The position numbers and the translations under genes were made by a program. From Cyclobacteriaceae bacterium (GTDB lineage Bacteria > Bacteroidota > Bacteroidia > Cytophagales > Cyclobacteriaceae), in NCBI GenBank assembly GCA_025363495.1, contig JANYDR010000497.1, positions 1 through 16,774 of the forward strand: 16,774 nucleotides of DNA, given 5' to 3'. Below are positions 1-7,110 of this stretch, piece by piece. The notes beneath the pieces are model-generated. The model saw nothing but the letters and a program-made list of their open reading frames with translations. It had not been told where the DNA came from and did not search any database. How positions within the stretch are numbered: position 1 is the first letter of the stretch; the number at the start of each line of letters is the position of its first letter.

Positions 1-13
1 TCCTTCTAATTTT

Positions 14-28
14 CAACCTAGAAGGTTG
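14..28. other. Short hairpin upstream of the first gene
   Basis: A perfect 6-bp inverted repeat, CAACCT and AGGTTG, flanks a 3-base AGA loop. It could be the remains of a terminator for a gene left of the window, but no clear U-tract follows directly. The role is unknown. Confidence 0.25.
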
Positions 29-40
29 CTGGCCGAATTT

Positions 41-73
41 TTGCAAGACATGCTCGGCTTTTCGTTAATTTTA
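41..73 (+). promoter_or_regulatory. Candidate Bacteroidota promoter for the PD40/OmpA gene
   Basis: TTG at 41-43 (inside TTTTTG) is followed after 22 bases by TAATTTTA at 66-73, a 7/8 match to the Bacteroidota -7 consensus TAnnTTTG. Transcription would begin almost at the ATG at 78, giving a very short or absent leader. This makes the call weak. Confidence 0.3.
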
Positions 74-77
74 AATA

Positions 78-1655
78 ATGAATACAAAAAATCTTCTCAT
101 TGCTGTCATCAGCCTTGGATCACTATCTCTTCACGGTCAGGCCAAGCTGAGGAAGTTTCCGGCGAACATCAATCATACTTCAATCAGCAACTTCGCGCCT
201 TTCATCAGTCTCGATGGTAACTCCATGGTGTATATCGCGAATGTAGGAGAGGACAACGAGCTCACCATGAATTATACTGCGCGTGAAGGTGTGAATTGGA
301 AAGACCCTGTGACTCTTCCAAGATCTGTAAATACACGTCTGAATTTCTTAAGAGGATATGGACTGAGTACCGATGGCAAAACACTTTACCTCTCCAACTT
401 AAAGGGAAACGGCCTTGGAGGCTATGATCTTTACACAAGTCAGCTTACCGGAAATAACGTATGGTCAGAACCTTTAAACATGCTACTGCCCGCTAACTCT
501 AAAAGTAATGAAGCCTGCCCGTCCGTTTCCGCAGACGGTATGACTATGTTTTATATGCGTTGCGAAAAAATGGATGTCGCAAAAGCTGATAACTGCAAGA
601 TATTGATGATGACCAAAAAATTAAATGGTCAATGGGACACCCCTGTTGAACTTCCCGCAATCATTAATACAGGAAATTCTCAAACTCCCCGTATCATGGG
701 AGATGGGGAAACACTGTTGTTCTCCTCCAACAAGCTCCAAGCCAATAAAGGTGGGATGGATTTGTATTTAACAAAACTTAATAACGGTCAATGGAGTAAT
801 CCTGTGCCGCTTGACTTTGCAAATACTCCGGGTGATGACCAATATGTAAGTGCGACTTCACTTGGCAGATACCTTGTTAAAGATGTTCCGGGGCAACATA
901 ACAACGAATTGATTGAGGTTCTTTTTCCTCCGGAGATACGTCCGAAAGGAGTGATGAAAATTGAAGGTACCGTTGCGGGACCTGAAGATCCCTCCTCTGC
1001 ATTTGTAACAGTGTTTGACATGAAAGATCAGCGAAAAGTATTTTCCACTAAACCAGGTAAAGACGGAACCTTTTTTACCTATATAAAAGAAGGAAGCGTT
1101 TATGATTTATCAGTGGAACCTGAAAAAGACAATTACACTTTCTTTTCAAAAACCTTTGACCTTACAGCAGAAAAATTTTCATTGCTTGAAAAGGTAAATA
1201 TAACATTAAAACCGGCCGCAGCTGGGGATGATATTGCGCTTGATGGAATTTCTTTCAAGCCTGGAACTTCAGAACTGACCGCCTCATCCTCCCAAGAACT
1301 TCGCCGCGTTACCCGTTTGATCCAGGGTAACCCTAATAAGTTTTTTTCGATTATGGTTACGCTTATCGGATTTCAAAAAGACTCAGTGCGTTCAGATGAC
1401 CTAACGGAAGTCACGGTAGACACTTTAAAGTTTCCGGTTAAATACAAAACTGATTCTCTTACTACATCCACGCGTGATTCAATTGTACTTAAGACAACAT
1501 ATCATAACGATCGCACTCTTAAGCAAGCAAAGTCAATCGGTGATTATTTAATTTCTCAGGGAATTCCGGCAGCTCGTATCAGTCATTCAGGCAAGGCTGT
1601 TACAGAGGCAATCCTTGAAAACCGAAAGACAAAAGTAAATGTCATTATTCCTTAA
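78..1655 (+). CDS. PD40 beta-propeller protein with OmpA-like C-terminus
   Basis: A 525-residue exported protein, probably of the periplasm or outer membrane. Residues 1-21 form a signal peptide (charged start, hydrophobic core, HGQA end). Residues about 40-270 carry repeated PD40 (TolB-type propeller) motifs: SLDGNSMVYIAN near 44, STDGKTLYLS near 97, SADGMTMFYM near 151 and GDGETLLFSS near 208, with GGYDLY and GGMDLY strand ends. Residues about 290-370 look like a small beta-sandwich of the carboxypeptidase-regulatory type. Residues about 385-525 resemble an OmpA peptidoglycan-binding domain (ISFKPGTSEL; later QAKSIGDYLISQGI and NRKTKVNVII). This domain is odd: about 40 residues are inserted near 434-475, and the usual TDxxG and LSxxRA signature residues are not evident, Gln485 standing where Arg is expected. 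Peptidoglycan binding may be lost. Relatives often accompany gliding or type IX secretion genes, but none are nearby. The 3' end overlaps the convergent DUF2911 gene by 11 bp. Confidence 0.85.
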   Translation: MNTKNLLIAVISLGSLSLHGQAKLRKFPANINHTSISNFAPFISLDGNSMVYIANVGEDNELTMNYTAREGVNWKDPVTLPRSVNTRLNFLRGYGLSTDGKTLYLSNLKGNGLGGYDLYTSQLTGNNVWSEPLNMLLPANSKSNEACPSVSADGMTMFYMRCEKMDVAKADNCKILMMTKKLNGQWDTPVELPAIINTGNSQTPRIMGDGETLLFSSNKLQANKGGMDLYLTKLNNGQWSNPVPLDFANTPGDDQYVSATSLGRYLVKDVPGQHNNELIEVLFPPEIRPKGVMKIEGTVAGPEDPSSAFVTVFDMKDQRKVFSTKPGKDGTFFTYIKEGSVYDLSVEPEKDNYTFFSKTFDLTAEKFSLLEKVNITLKPAAAGDDIALDGISFKPGTSELTASSSQELRRVTRLIQGNPNKFFSIMVTLIGFQKDSVRSDDLTEVTVDTLKFPVKYKTDSLTTSTRDSIVLKTTYHNDRTLKQAKSIGDYLISQGIPAARISHSGKAVTEAILENRKTKVNVIIP

Positions 1656-2202
1656 CTGAAAGCGGCACCGCGACCAGAGTCTTATCCCACGCAAGTATCA
1701 GCTCCAGCATATCATCGGATTTTTCCACTGAAATGGTGAATTGTTCAAACTCCTTCTGAGTCAATACGACCGGTACGTCGACTACGACAACATCTGTTTG
1801 AGGATCACGGGCTGCATCACCATTATTCATCACGTCAATACCCCAGGTAGGAATCGTAGAGTTGAACACTACTGACCAACTTAGCTCGCTTGGTACAGTC
1901 CATAATGAATATTTTCCAGCAGGTAATTTTTTGTCTCCAACAATGAGGTCTTTATTGGTTTCGAAAGTTGTTGCTTCATTAGCTCCCGTTCTCCAAGTCT
2001 TTCCGTAAGGCACCAGACCTCCGAAAATAACCCTTCCTTTTTTAAAGGGTCGATTATAGAATACAGTTATTTTCAGCCCTTCTTCTCCAAAGATCACATT
2101 GGATTCGGGGCTATAGGACTTAGTCTTATTAAATCCGTAAAAAATGGCGGCAGCACCCAACACGATTACCAAAAGGCCCGAAAGGAGCAGTATTTTCTTC
2201 AT
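1645..2202 (-). CDS. DUF2911 family protein, membrane-anchored or exported
   Basis: A 185-residue protein with an N-terminal hydrophobic segment (residues 4-23) that could be a signal anchor or signal peptide. The rest matches the DUF2911 pattern common in Bacteroidota: VFYNRP near 47, then a block from KGRVIFGGLVPYGK to WRTGANEATTF (55-80), LPAGKYSLWTVP near 93-104 and WGIDVMNNGDAARDP near 120. The family has no established biochemical role, so none is assigned. ATG at 2202 is supported by a promoter-like pair about 30-65 bases upstream. The gene is convergent with the PD40/OmpA gene and its stop lies inside that gene's last codons, so no separate terminator fits between them. A stand-alone gene is most likely. 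Confidence 0.85.
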   Translation of the reverse strand: MKKILLLSGLLVIVLGAAAIFYGFNKTKSYSPESNVIFGEEGLKITVFYNRPFKKGRVIFGGLVPYGKTWRTGANEATTFETNKDLIVGDKKLPAGKYSLWTVPSELSWSVVFNSTIPTWGIDVMNNGDAARDPQTDVVVVDVPVVLTQKEFEQFTISVEKSDDMLELILAWDKTLVAVPLSVKE

Positions 2203-2232
2203 TATTTTAACCTATTAAGTGCGTTTTAAACT

Positions 2233-2267
2233 CAAATTAAAAGAATAAGGTTTCTGCAATGTTCAAA
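2233..2267 (-). promoter_or_regulatory. Candidate promoter for the DUF2911 gene
   Basis: Read on the minus strand, TTTG (complement of 2264-2267) is followed after 23 bases by TTAATTTG (complement of 2233-2240), a 7/8 match to TAnnTTTG. The predicted start of transcription is about 25 bases before the ATG at 2202. It sits back to back with a similar element serving the plus-strand genes. Confidence 0.4.
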
Positions 2268-2269
2268 TA

Positions 2270-2300
2270 TTGTTAGAAAGGACAAAAGGAGTTTAATTTG
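2270..2300 (+). promoter_or_regulatory. Candidate promoter for the small ORF and LOG gene
   Basis: TTG at 2270-2272 is followed after 20 bases by TTAATTTG at 2293-2300, a 7/8 match to the TAnnTTTG -7 element at ideal spacing. Transcription would start near 2305, about 14 bases before the small ORF's ATG at 2319. This argues against the alternative TTG start at 2298, which would overlap the -7 element. Confidence 0.45.
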
Positions 2301-2318
2301 GGTTTTAAAATCTATCCT

Positions 2319-2426
2319 ATGGCAGTCTTTGGAGTAGTACTCGCTCTTTTTGTTTTAGCAATTGCTTCTGTCTGGTTGTTTCCCAACAAATCAGTCAGCA
2401 ATAACGAGCACGATATTAAGCACTGA
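2319..2426 (+). CDS. Small single-pass membrane protein (35 aa)
   Basis: A 35-codon frame starting at ATG encodes MAVFGVVLALFVLAIASVWL followed by FPNKSVSNNEHDIKH. Residues 3-22 form one clean transmembrane helix, and the tail is short, polar and His/Asp/Glu-rich. It lies between a promoter-like element and the LOG gene, ending 26 bases before that gene's ATG on the same strand, so co-transcription is likely. In-frame extension to TTG at 2298 is possible (an AAAGGAG sits just upstream) but would place the start inside the presumed -7 box. I do not recognise the family. It recalls tiny accessory subunits of membrane complexes, but no motif supports a specific role. A chance frame is possible, although a clean helix followed by a polar tail makes that less likely. 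Confidence 0.5.
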   Translation: MAVFGVVLALFVLAIASVWLFPNKSVSNNEHDIKH

Positions 2427-2452
2427 TCTTTTAATCTGGTATCAACACTGGT

Positions 2453-2995
2453 ATGAACATCTGTGTTTTTTGCGGATCCAGTACCGGCACTGATGCTGTT
2501 TACCCTGACGCTGCTCGCGAAACGGGAAAGCTCATCGCGCAGGGAGGGCATACACTCGTTTATGGTGGAGGTAATGTTGGTCTCATGGGGGTTGTCGCTG
2601 ATTCCGTATTGGAAAATGGCGGTAAAGCAATTGGTGTAATTCCTGATTTTTTAATGAAGCGTGAAGTGGGTCATCTCGGCCTAACTGAATTGATTGTGGT
2701 CAATTCCATGCACGAGCGCAAAAAGAGGATGGCCGATATGACCGATGTCTTTATTGCCTTACCGGGAGGCTGGGGAACATTGGATGAGCTGGCCGAAATT
2801 CTGACTTGGCGACAATTGGGTTTAATAGATCAGCCGATCGGCCTATTAAATACCAATTCGTTTTTCTCACCCCTTGTTAGTCAGATGAAGATTATGGCTG
2901 AAAAAGGTTTTCTACCAAGCTCCAACTTAAATCTTCTAATTGTTGAAAATTCTTCCGCAAAATTGCTCACCATGCTGGGGGTAGTTACCGTTTAA
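2453..2995 (+). CDS. LOG family protein (TIGR00730), cytokinin riboside 5'-monophosphate phosphoribohydrolase-like
   Basis: A 180-residue cytosolic Rossmann-like protein of the LOG / lysine-decarboxylase-like family. Enzymes of this family hydrolyse the N-glycosidic bond of (cytokinin) nucleoside 5'-monophosphates, releasing base and ribose 5-phosphate; bacterial members often act as general nucleotide 5'-monophosphate nucleosidases. Signatures are ICVFCGSS at 3-10, YGGGNVGLMG at 37-46, MHERKKRM at 86-93, and the diagnostic PGGWGTLDE at 104-112, where Trp replaces the more common Tyr or Phe. The glutamate of that motif and the preceding Arg of the MHERK block are the expected active-site residues and are present. 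Length is normal. The gene follows the small membrane ORF by 26 bases and probably shares its promoter. The old lysine decarboxylase label should not be used. Confidence 0.9.
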   Translation: MNICVFCGSSTGTDAVYPDAARETGKLIAQGGHTLVYGGGNVGLMGVVADSVLENGGKAIGVIPDFLMKREVGHLGLTELIVVNSMHERKKRMADMTDVFIALPGGWGTLDELAEILTWRQLGLIDQPIGLLNTNSFFSPLVSQMKIMAEKGFLPSSNLNLLIVENSSAKLLTMLGVVTV

Positions 2996-3002
2996 GTATT
3001 TA

Positions 3003-3030
3003 TTGTTTCTATTTTTTTTTAATAGTTTTA
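3003..3030 (+). promoter_or_regulatory. Candidate promoter for the retropepsin/PDZ gene
   Basis: TTG at 3003-3005 is followed after 17 bases by TAGTTTTA at 3023-3030, a 7/8 match to TAnnTTTG. Transcription would start near 3036, inside the palindrome at 3033-3048. The TTG here is in frame with the downstream gene but fits better as a -33 element than as its start codon. Confidence 0.4.
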
Positions 3031-3032
3031 TC

Positions 3033-3048
3033 AAGGGAAATTTCCCTT
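3033..3048. promoter_or_regulatory. Perfect 16-bp palindrome, operator-like
   Basis: AAGGGAAATTTCCCTT is a perfect 8+8 inverted repeat with no spacer. It lies just after the presumed -7 element and 8 bases before the preferred TTG start at 3057. Dyad symmetry at a transcription start is typical of a dimeric repressor site. As RNA it could also form a weak 6-bp stem with an AAUU loop over the translation start. No regulator is encoded beside it. Confidence 0.35.
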
Positions 3049-3056
3049 CAATAGAA

Positions 3057-4283
3057 TTGCGCAGACATTTTCTCCTTATCGCCTTATTAATACCAGCCTG
3101 GTGTCAGGCTCAGTTAGGCTTTAACCTTACGCAAGGTCGTCACTACGTGAAATTCCCAATAGAAATATGCAATAACCTTGTGGTGATACCAGTAGTACTC
3201 AATGGGCAATTGCCTCTTAAGTTCATTTTAGATACAGGTGTTCGCACTACAATCCTTACAGAGAAAAGTTTTAGTGACATTCTTAAGCTCACTTATGGAA
3301 GGCATTATCTTGTTTCCGGACCAGGTGGAGAAAAAATAGTAGAGGCCTACGTAACAAACGATGTTACGCTGGATATGCCAGGTGTTCATGGAGAAGGGCA
3401 CGCGATGCTTGTATTGGAAAAAGATTATCTCGAACTAAGAAATTATTTGGGCACCGATGTTCAGGGAATTTTGGGCTATGAAGTATTCAGCCGGTTTATC
3501 GTTGAAGTCGATTATGAAAAAAAACAACTAACACTTACACTTCCCGAATTCTTTCATGCTAAAAGTAAATTTCAATCATTACCAATTACAATTCAGGACA
3601 CTAAGCCGTATCTTCAGGTACCTGTTAAGATGAGCGATGGCCGCGTGGTTAATGCAAAACTAATGGTAGATAGCGGCGCAAGTCATGGATTGGTCCTTGA
3701 TCCCGCTACCGACAAAAATATTATTTTACCAGAAAAACACGTCACGAGTTTGATCGGACGCGGAATCGGAGGATTGATCGTCGGTCAGATAGGACGCATT
3801 CAATCAATTGAGCTTGGCAAGTATAAAATCAACAACGTAATAGCCAATTTCCCTGACGCCAATAGCTATTACGATACCATTAAATCTTCTGCTGATGTTT
3901 TTCGCAATGGGGCATTGGGGGGAGAAATTTTGACACGGTTTACAACGATCTATAACTTTCCGGGTGGGAGAATTTATTTTAAAAAGAACGCTGCATTTTC
4001 CGGGCGCTTCAATTTCAATATGAGTGGATTGACGCTTAAAGCCAAGGGTTCACGTCTTTCTAAATTTGAGATCACTGATGTAAGAAAGAATTCAGCCGCT
4101 GAAAAGGTAGGCATCCAAAATGGAGATGAGATAATTTCTATAAATGGATTCCCGGCTTCAGGGCTAACATTGAATAACATTAATGGCTTTTTTACTTCGA
4201 AACCCGGCAAACGAGTAAAGATTGAAATTCTGCACAAAGGGCAGAGGATTACAAAAACATTCCAGCTCGAAAGTCAGATTTAA
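3057..4283 (+). CDS. Exported retropepsin-like aspartyl protease with C-terminal PDZ domain
   Basis: I start this gene at TTG 3057, which gives 408 residues beginning with a good signal peptide (RRHFLLIALLIPAWCQAQ). The frame also stays open upstream to a TTG at 3003, but that adds 18 residues unlike a signal peptide and overlaps a promoter-like element. From 3057, two aspartyl-protease half-sites are visible: FILDTGVRTTIL (DTG at 59-61) and LMVDSGASHGLVL (DSG at 205-207), each with hydrophobic flanks as in retropepsin or pepsin-like lobes. Residues about 323-406 form a PDZ domain (ITDVRKNSAAEKVGIQNGDE then IISINGFPASGL). Such proteins are common and uncharacterised in Bacteroidota; a periplasmic protease or a substrate-binding role is likely. 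Catalytic aspartates are present, so activity is plausible. The 3' end overlaps the convergent receiver-like gene by 4 bp. Confidence 0.85.
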   Translation: MRRHFLLIALLIPAWCQAQLGFNLTQGRHYVKFPIEICNNLVVIPVVLNGQLPLKFILDTGVRTTILTEKSFSDILKLTYGRHYLVSGPGGEKIVEAYVTNDVTLDMPGVHGEGHAMLVLEKDYLELRNYLGTDVQGILGYEVFSRFIVEVDYEKKQLTLTLPEFFHAKSKFQSLPITIQDTKPYLQVPVKMSDGRVVNAKLMVDSGASHGLVLDPATDKNIILPEKHVTSLIGRGIGGLIVGQIGRIQSIELGKYKINNVIANFPDANSYYDTIKSSADVFRNGALGGEILTRFTTIYNFPGGRIYFKKNAAFSGRFNFNMSGLTLKAKGSRLSKFEITDVRKNSAAEKVGIQNGDEIISINGFPASGLTLNNINGFFTSKPGKRVKIEILHKGQRITKTFQLESQI

Positions 4284-4747
4284 GAGTTCACATTGAACAA
4301 TCGCCCTAATTGACCTTTCCTTTTTCGATACGCCTTATTCCAAAGGCGCTGTGTTTCTAAAAATTGAATTGAATTCAAAAGTTCGCGATAAAGAGTTTCA
4401 CTTGTAAGGTTTTGTTTCAATATATAATTCATTACACCGGCACCAATTGTTTCGTGATAGTTTGAATTCTTCAGAATAGTGATAGGAACATTGCGGGTCT
4501 TTCTTCCATGAAGCATGTCCACCATAAGATGCAATTCTTTCTTTCCTATATTATCGTCTATTAAAATATGCTGTGGACGGAAAAGGACCAATCGTTGAAA
4601 GATAGTCTTAATATCAAATGCCATCTCTGTAAGCACTGTCTTATTCGTAATGCCTTTGAGGCGCTCAAATATAGGGCCCAATTCAATGGGATTATTACCC
4701 ACCACCAGCACCTTCCAGCGCTCTTCTAAATTCTTCTCTTCAGCCAT
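4280..4747 (-). CDS. Atypical response-regulator receiver-like protein
   Basis: A 155-residue cytosolic protein starting at ATG 4747; a TTG six bases further up is in frame but less likely. It has the alternating strand-helix pattern of a CheY-like receiver: WKVLVVGNNPIELG, HILIDDN, ITILKNS and NYILKQNLTSETLYRELL. The phospho-acceptor Asp equivalent (D64/D65 in LIDD) and the conserved Lys (K111 in ILKQ) are present. The acidic Mg-binding pair after the first strand is replaced by Asn-Asn (18-19), so ordinary phosphorylation is doubtful. The C-terminal about 30 residues are basic (AYRKRKGQLGRLFN) and form no recognisable output domain. No histidine kinase gene is adjacent. It may be a stand-alone pseudo-receiver acting by protein contact. 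The gene ends 4 bases inside the protease gene. Confidence 0.6.
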   Translation of the reverse strand: MAEEKNLEERWKVLVVGNNPIELGPIFERLKGITNKTVLTEMAFDIKTIFQRLVLFRPQHILIDDNIGKKELHLMVDMLHGRKTRNVPITILKNSNYHETIGAGVMNYILKQNLTSETLYRELLNSIQFLETQRLWNKAYRKRKGQLGRLFNVNS

Positions 4748-4866
4748 AGACAACTCTATAACGGTTTAGTGCTGAAAATTGTAAGAAGTAACCAAAAGAA
4801 TATTTTCTCACTTAAACAAATGAAGCAATAATTTCGCCAGCGTGCTCAAATCGTTAGTTTTAGACT

Positions 4867-5988
4867 GTGAGGAACAAAAAAATAATTATATCCGGGGGTG
4901 GATTGGCAGGTCTTATTAGTTCTATTCATCTAACCCGGGCTGGGGTACAATGCCAACTTATCGAAAAACAATCCTACCCCTTTCATCGGGTCTGTGGAGA
5001 GTACATTTCAAATGAAGTAGTGCCTTACCTGAAGTCGCTTGACGTTTATCCTGAAGAGTTACGTCCGTCTTCCATCAGGCAATTCCAACTCACATCTGTC
5101 AACGGGAAATCTGCTTCTTTACCACTTGACTTAGGAGGCTTTGGAATAAGTCGTTATCAATTGGATTATTTTCTCTTTCAAAAAGCAAAACAATATGGAG
5201 TAGAATTTCATCTCAATACGGAGGTGGAAAAAATTTCATTTGATTCAAATCATTTTCTTATCAATACAAATCGTGAACTATATGAATCAGATGTTGTGAT
5301 CGGATCATTCGGCAAACGTTCAAAACTGGATATACAACTTGGCCGCTCGTTTATTCAAAAACGTTCTCCGTATGTAGGTGTGAAGTATCACCTTCAATTA
5401 AAAAATTTTCCGAATGATCTCATCGCTCTTCATAATTTTAAAGATGGTTATTGTGGCATAAGTCGTGTGGAAAGCGATCGTGTTAATCTTTGCTATCTCA
5501 CCCATCGCAAAAATCTGAAGACACACAGAAATATCAAGGAAATGGAGGAGGCTGTGCTATTTCAAAATCCATTCCTAAAAAATATTTTCAAAGAGGCAAT
5601 CTTTTTGTTTGACAAACCAGAAACGATCAATGAGATTTCTTTTGAAACCAAAGCACCTGTGGTGGAACATATATTGATGGCCGGTGATGCGGCCGGTATG
5701 ATCACGCCATTGTGTGGTAACGGTATGGCGATGGCTATTCATTCTGCAAAAATTCTAAGCGAGCATGTGATTCGCTTCTGCAATGAAGACGGTTATTCGC
5801 GTGAGCAAATGGAAAATGATTATGCTAATGCGTGGACCAGGATGTTTGCCCGAAGACTTCAAGCAGGACGCCATATTCAACGATTGTTTGGTGATATGTG
5901 GACTTCAAATCTCGCCGTAAACCTGGCGCTATACACTCCACCGGTAGCGAATTATCTAATGAAGAAGACGCACGGGGAGGTTTTTTAG
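4867..5988 (+). CDS. FAD-dependent oxidoreductase, geranylgeranyl-reductase-like
   Basis: A 373-residue flavoprotein. The N-terminal dinucleotide-binding motif is ISGGGLAGL (8-16), followed by the acidic strand end LIEK (31-34) and RVCGEYISNE (41-50), a cysteine-containing block typical of geranylgeranyl-reductase-like enzymes. The second FAD motif, MAGDAAGMITPLCGNGMAMA (271-290), contains the Gly-Asp that contacts the FAD ribityl chain. Family members reduce isoprenoid double bonds or hydroxylate aromatic rings. Nearby are a UbiA prenyltransferase, a type III polyketide synthase and a methyltransferase, so a tailoring role on a prenylated or alkyl phenol is plausible. In the Streptomyces srs operon a flavoprotein hydroxylase fills the comparable slot. 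The start is GTG at 4867, since an upstream ATG near 4820 reads straight into a stop. A 7/8 TAGTTTTA -7-like box at 4855-4862 would give an almost leaderless transcript. Confidence 0.8.
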   Translation: MRNKKIIISGGGLAGLISSIHLTRAGVQCQLIEKQSYPFHRVCGEYISNEVVPYLKSLDVYPEELRPSSIRQFQLTSVNGKSASLPLDLGGFGISRYQLDYFLFQKAKQYGVEFHLNTEVEKISFDSNHFLINTNRELYESDVVIGSFGKRSKLDIQLGRSFIQKRSPYVGVKYHLQLKNFPNDLIALHNFKDGYCGISRVESDRVNLCYLTHRKNLKTHRNIKEMEEAVLFQNPFLKNIFKEAIFLFDKPETINEISFETKAPVVEHILMAGDAAGMITPLCGNGMAMAIHSAKILSEHVIRFCNEDGYSREQMENDYANAWTRMFARRLQAGRHIQRLFGDMWTSNLAVNLALYTPPVANYLMKKTHGEVF

Positions 5989-6113
5989 GAGTTGAAAGCT
6001 AGTTCTACAAGGATTGAAAAAATTGGGTTTCTGGAGGAGAGGCTCGTCATTCATATAAAATAAGTAAAAGGGTCAAACAATTTTTTATAAATTGAAGTAT
6101 AAACCCAACAATA

Positions 6114-7109
6114 ATGAATCCTTCCAATCGCAGAGATTTTATTCGTTCACTTGGCCTGATTACAGCAGGCTATGGACTTTCATCAAGTGTCTTATCTTCC
6201 TGTTCGCCAAAACCATCCGCAAAAGAAACGTCGGACTCAACCGCTGTAGCAAGTGAAGTAAAAAAAGAGTTATTCTTTAAAATATCACTAGCCGAATGGT
6301 CATTTCATCGTGCACTACAGGCCAAACAGTTGGACAACCTTGACTTTCCCGCAAAGGCAAAAAGCTTTGGTATCACCGGAGTGGAGTATGTAAATCAGTT
6401 TTTCAAAGACAAAGCAAAAGATACTGCTTACCTCACTGAACTTAAAAAACGTTGCGACGATAACGGAGTTACCAGCGTATTGATCATGATCGACAACGAA
6501 GGTGCTATGGCGGACCTTGATGCAAAGAAGCGCAAGGAGGCAATAGAGAAACATTACAAATGGGTTGATGCTGCAAAATTCCTTGGCTGTCATTCCATTC
6601 GCGTAAACTGCTTTGGCGAAGGCTCGCGTGAGGATGTTGCAAAAGCTGGAGTCGATGGATTGAGCAAGCTAAGTGAATACGCGCAAACAGCCGGTGTTAA
6701 TGTGATTGTGGAAAACCACGGAGGTATGTCTTCTGATGGAAAGTGGCTGAGTGGTGTTATCACGTCGGTAGGCATGCCTAACTGCGGTACGCTTCCTGAC
6801 TTTGGAAACTTCTGCGTAAAACGTGAGAAAGGCGATATGTGGGATTCAAAATGCATGGAGTACTATGACCGCTACCTGGGTGTCACAGAACTTATACCTT
6901 TTGCGAAAGGCGTGAGCGCCAAGACCTACGACTTCGACGATCAGGGCAACTGTATTGAGACGGATTACATGAAGATGTTGCCGATCGTTAAGCAAGCTGG
7001 GTACACTAACTATATCGGTATTGAATACGAAGGAGTAAAATTATCGGAAGAGGACGGAGTTCGTGCCACCCTTGCGCTGCTTAACAAAGCAGGAATGGCA
7101 GCCAGCTAA
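6114..7109 (+). CDS. Tat-exported sugar phosphate isomerase/epimerase-like TIM-barrel lipoprotein
   Basis: A 331-residue protein of the xylose isomerase-like TIM-barrel family (AP-endonuclease 2 fold). The N-terminus has a twin-arginine signal, NRRDFIRSLG (5-14), then a hydrophobic stretch and a lipobox LSSC with Cys30, so it is probably a periplasm-facing lipoprotein. Barrel features are ISLAEWSFHRAL (57-68), GVEYVNQFF (89-97; Glu91), VIVENHGG (197-204; Glu200), TLPDFGNF (226-233; Asp229) and YIGIEYEG (300-307; Glu304). These acidic residues are where divalent metal ligands lie in the family. Substrate is not predictable. Bacteroidota relatives are annotated as sugar phosphate isomerase/epimerase, though an exported protein is unlikely to see sugar phosphates. 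It follows the FAD gene by 125 bases and is tail to tail with the UbiA gene with a one-base gap. A role in the neighbouring pathway is uncertain. Confidence 0.85.
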   Translation: MNPSNRRDFIRSLGLITAGYGLSSSVLSSCSPKPSAKETSDSTAVASEVKKELFFKISLAEWSFHRALQAKQLDNLDFPAKAKSFGITGVEYVNQFFKDKAKDTAYLTELKKRCDDNGVTSVLIMIDNEGAMADLDAKKRKEAIEKHYKWVDAAKFLGCHSIRVNCFGEGSREDVAKAGVDGLSKLSEYAQTAGVNVIVENHGGMSSDGKWLSGVITSVGMPNCGTLPDFGNFCVKREKGDMWDSKCMEYYDRYLGVTELIPFAKGVSAKTYDFDDQGNCIETDYMKMLPIVKQAGYTNYIGIEYEGVKLSEEDGVRATLALLNKAGMAAS

Positions 7110-7110
7110 T

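Noticed and set aside
26..220. A 64-residue plus-strand frame overlapping the start of the PD40/OmpA gene
   Set aside because: Most of it lies out of frame inside the clear signal peptide and propeller coding sequence, and its protein has no plausible features.
2319..2426. The 35-residue membrane protein as CcoS or another known oxidase assembly subunit
   Set aside because: It lacks the acidic C-terminal signature of CcoS and no oxidase genes are nearby.
2453..2995. Lysine decarboxylase
   Set aside because: The PGGxGTxxE motif defines the LOG nucleosidase family; the decarboxylase name is a legacy misannotation.
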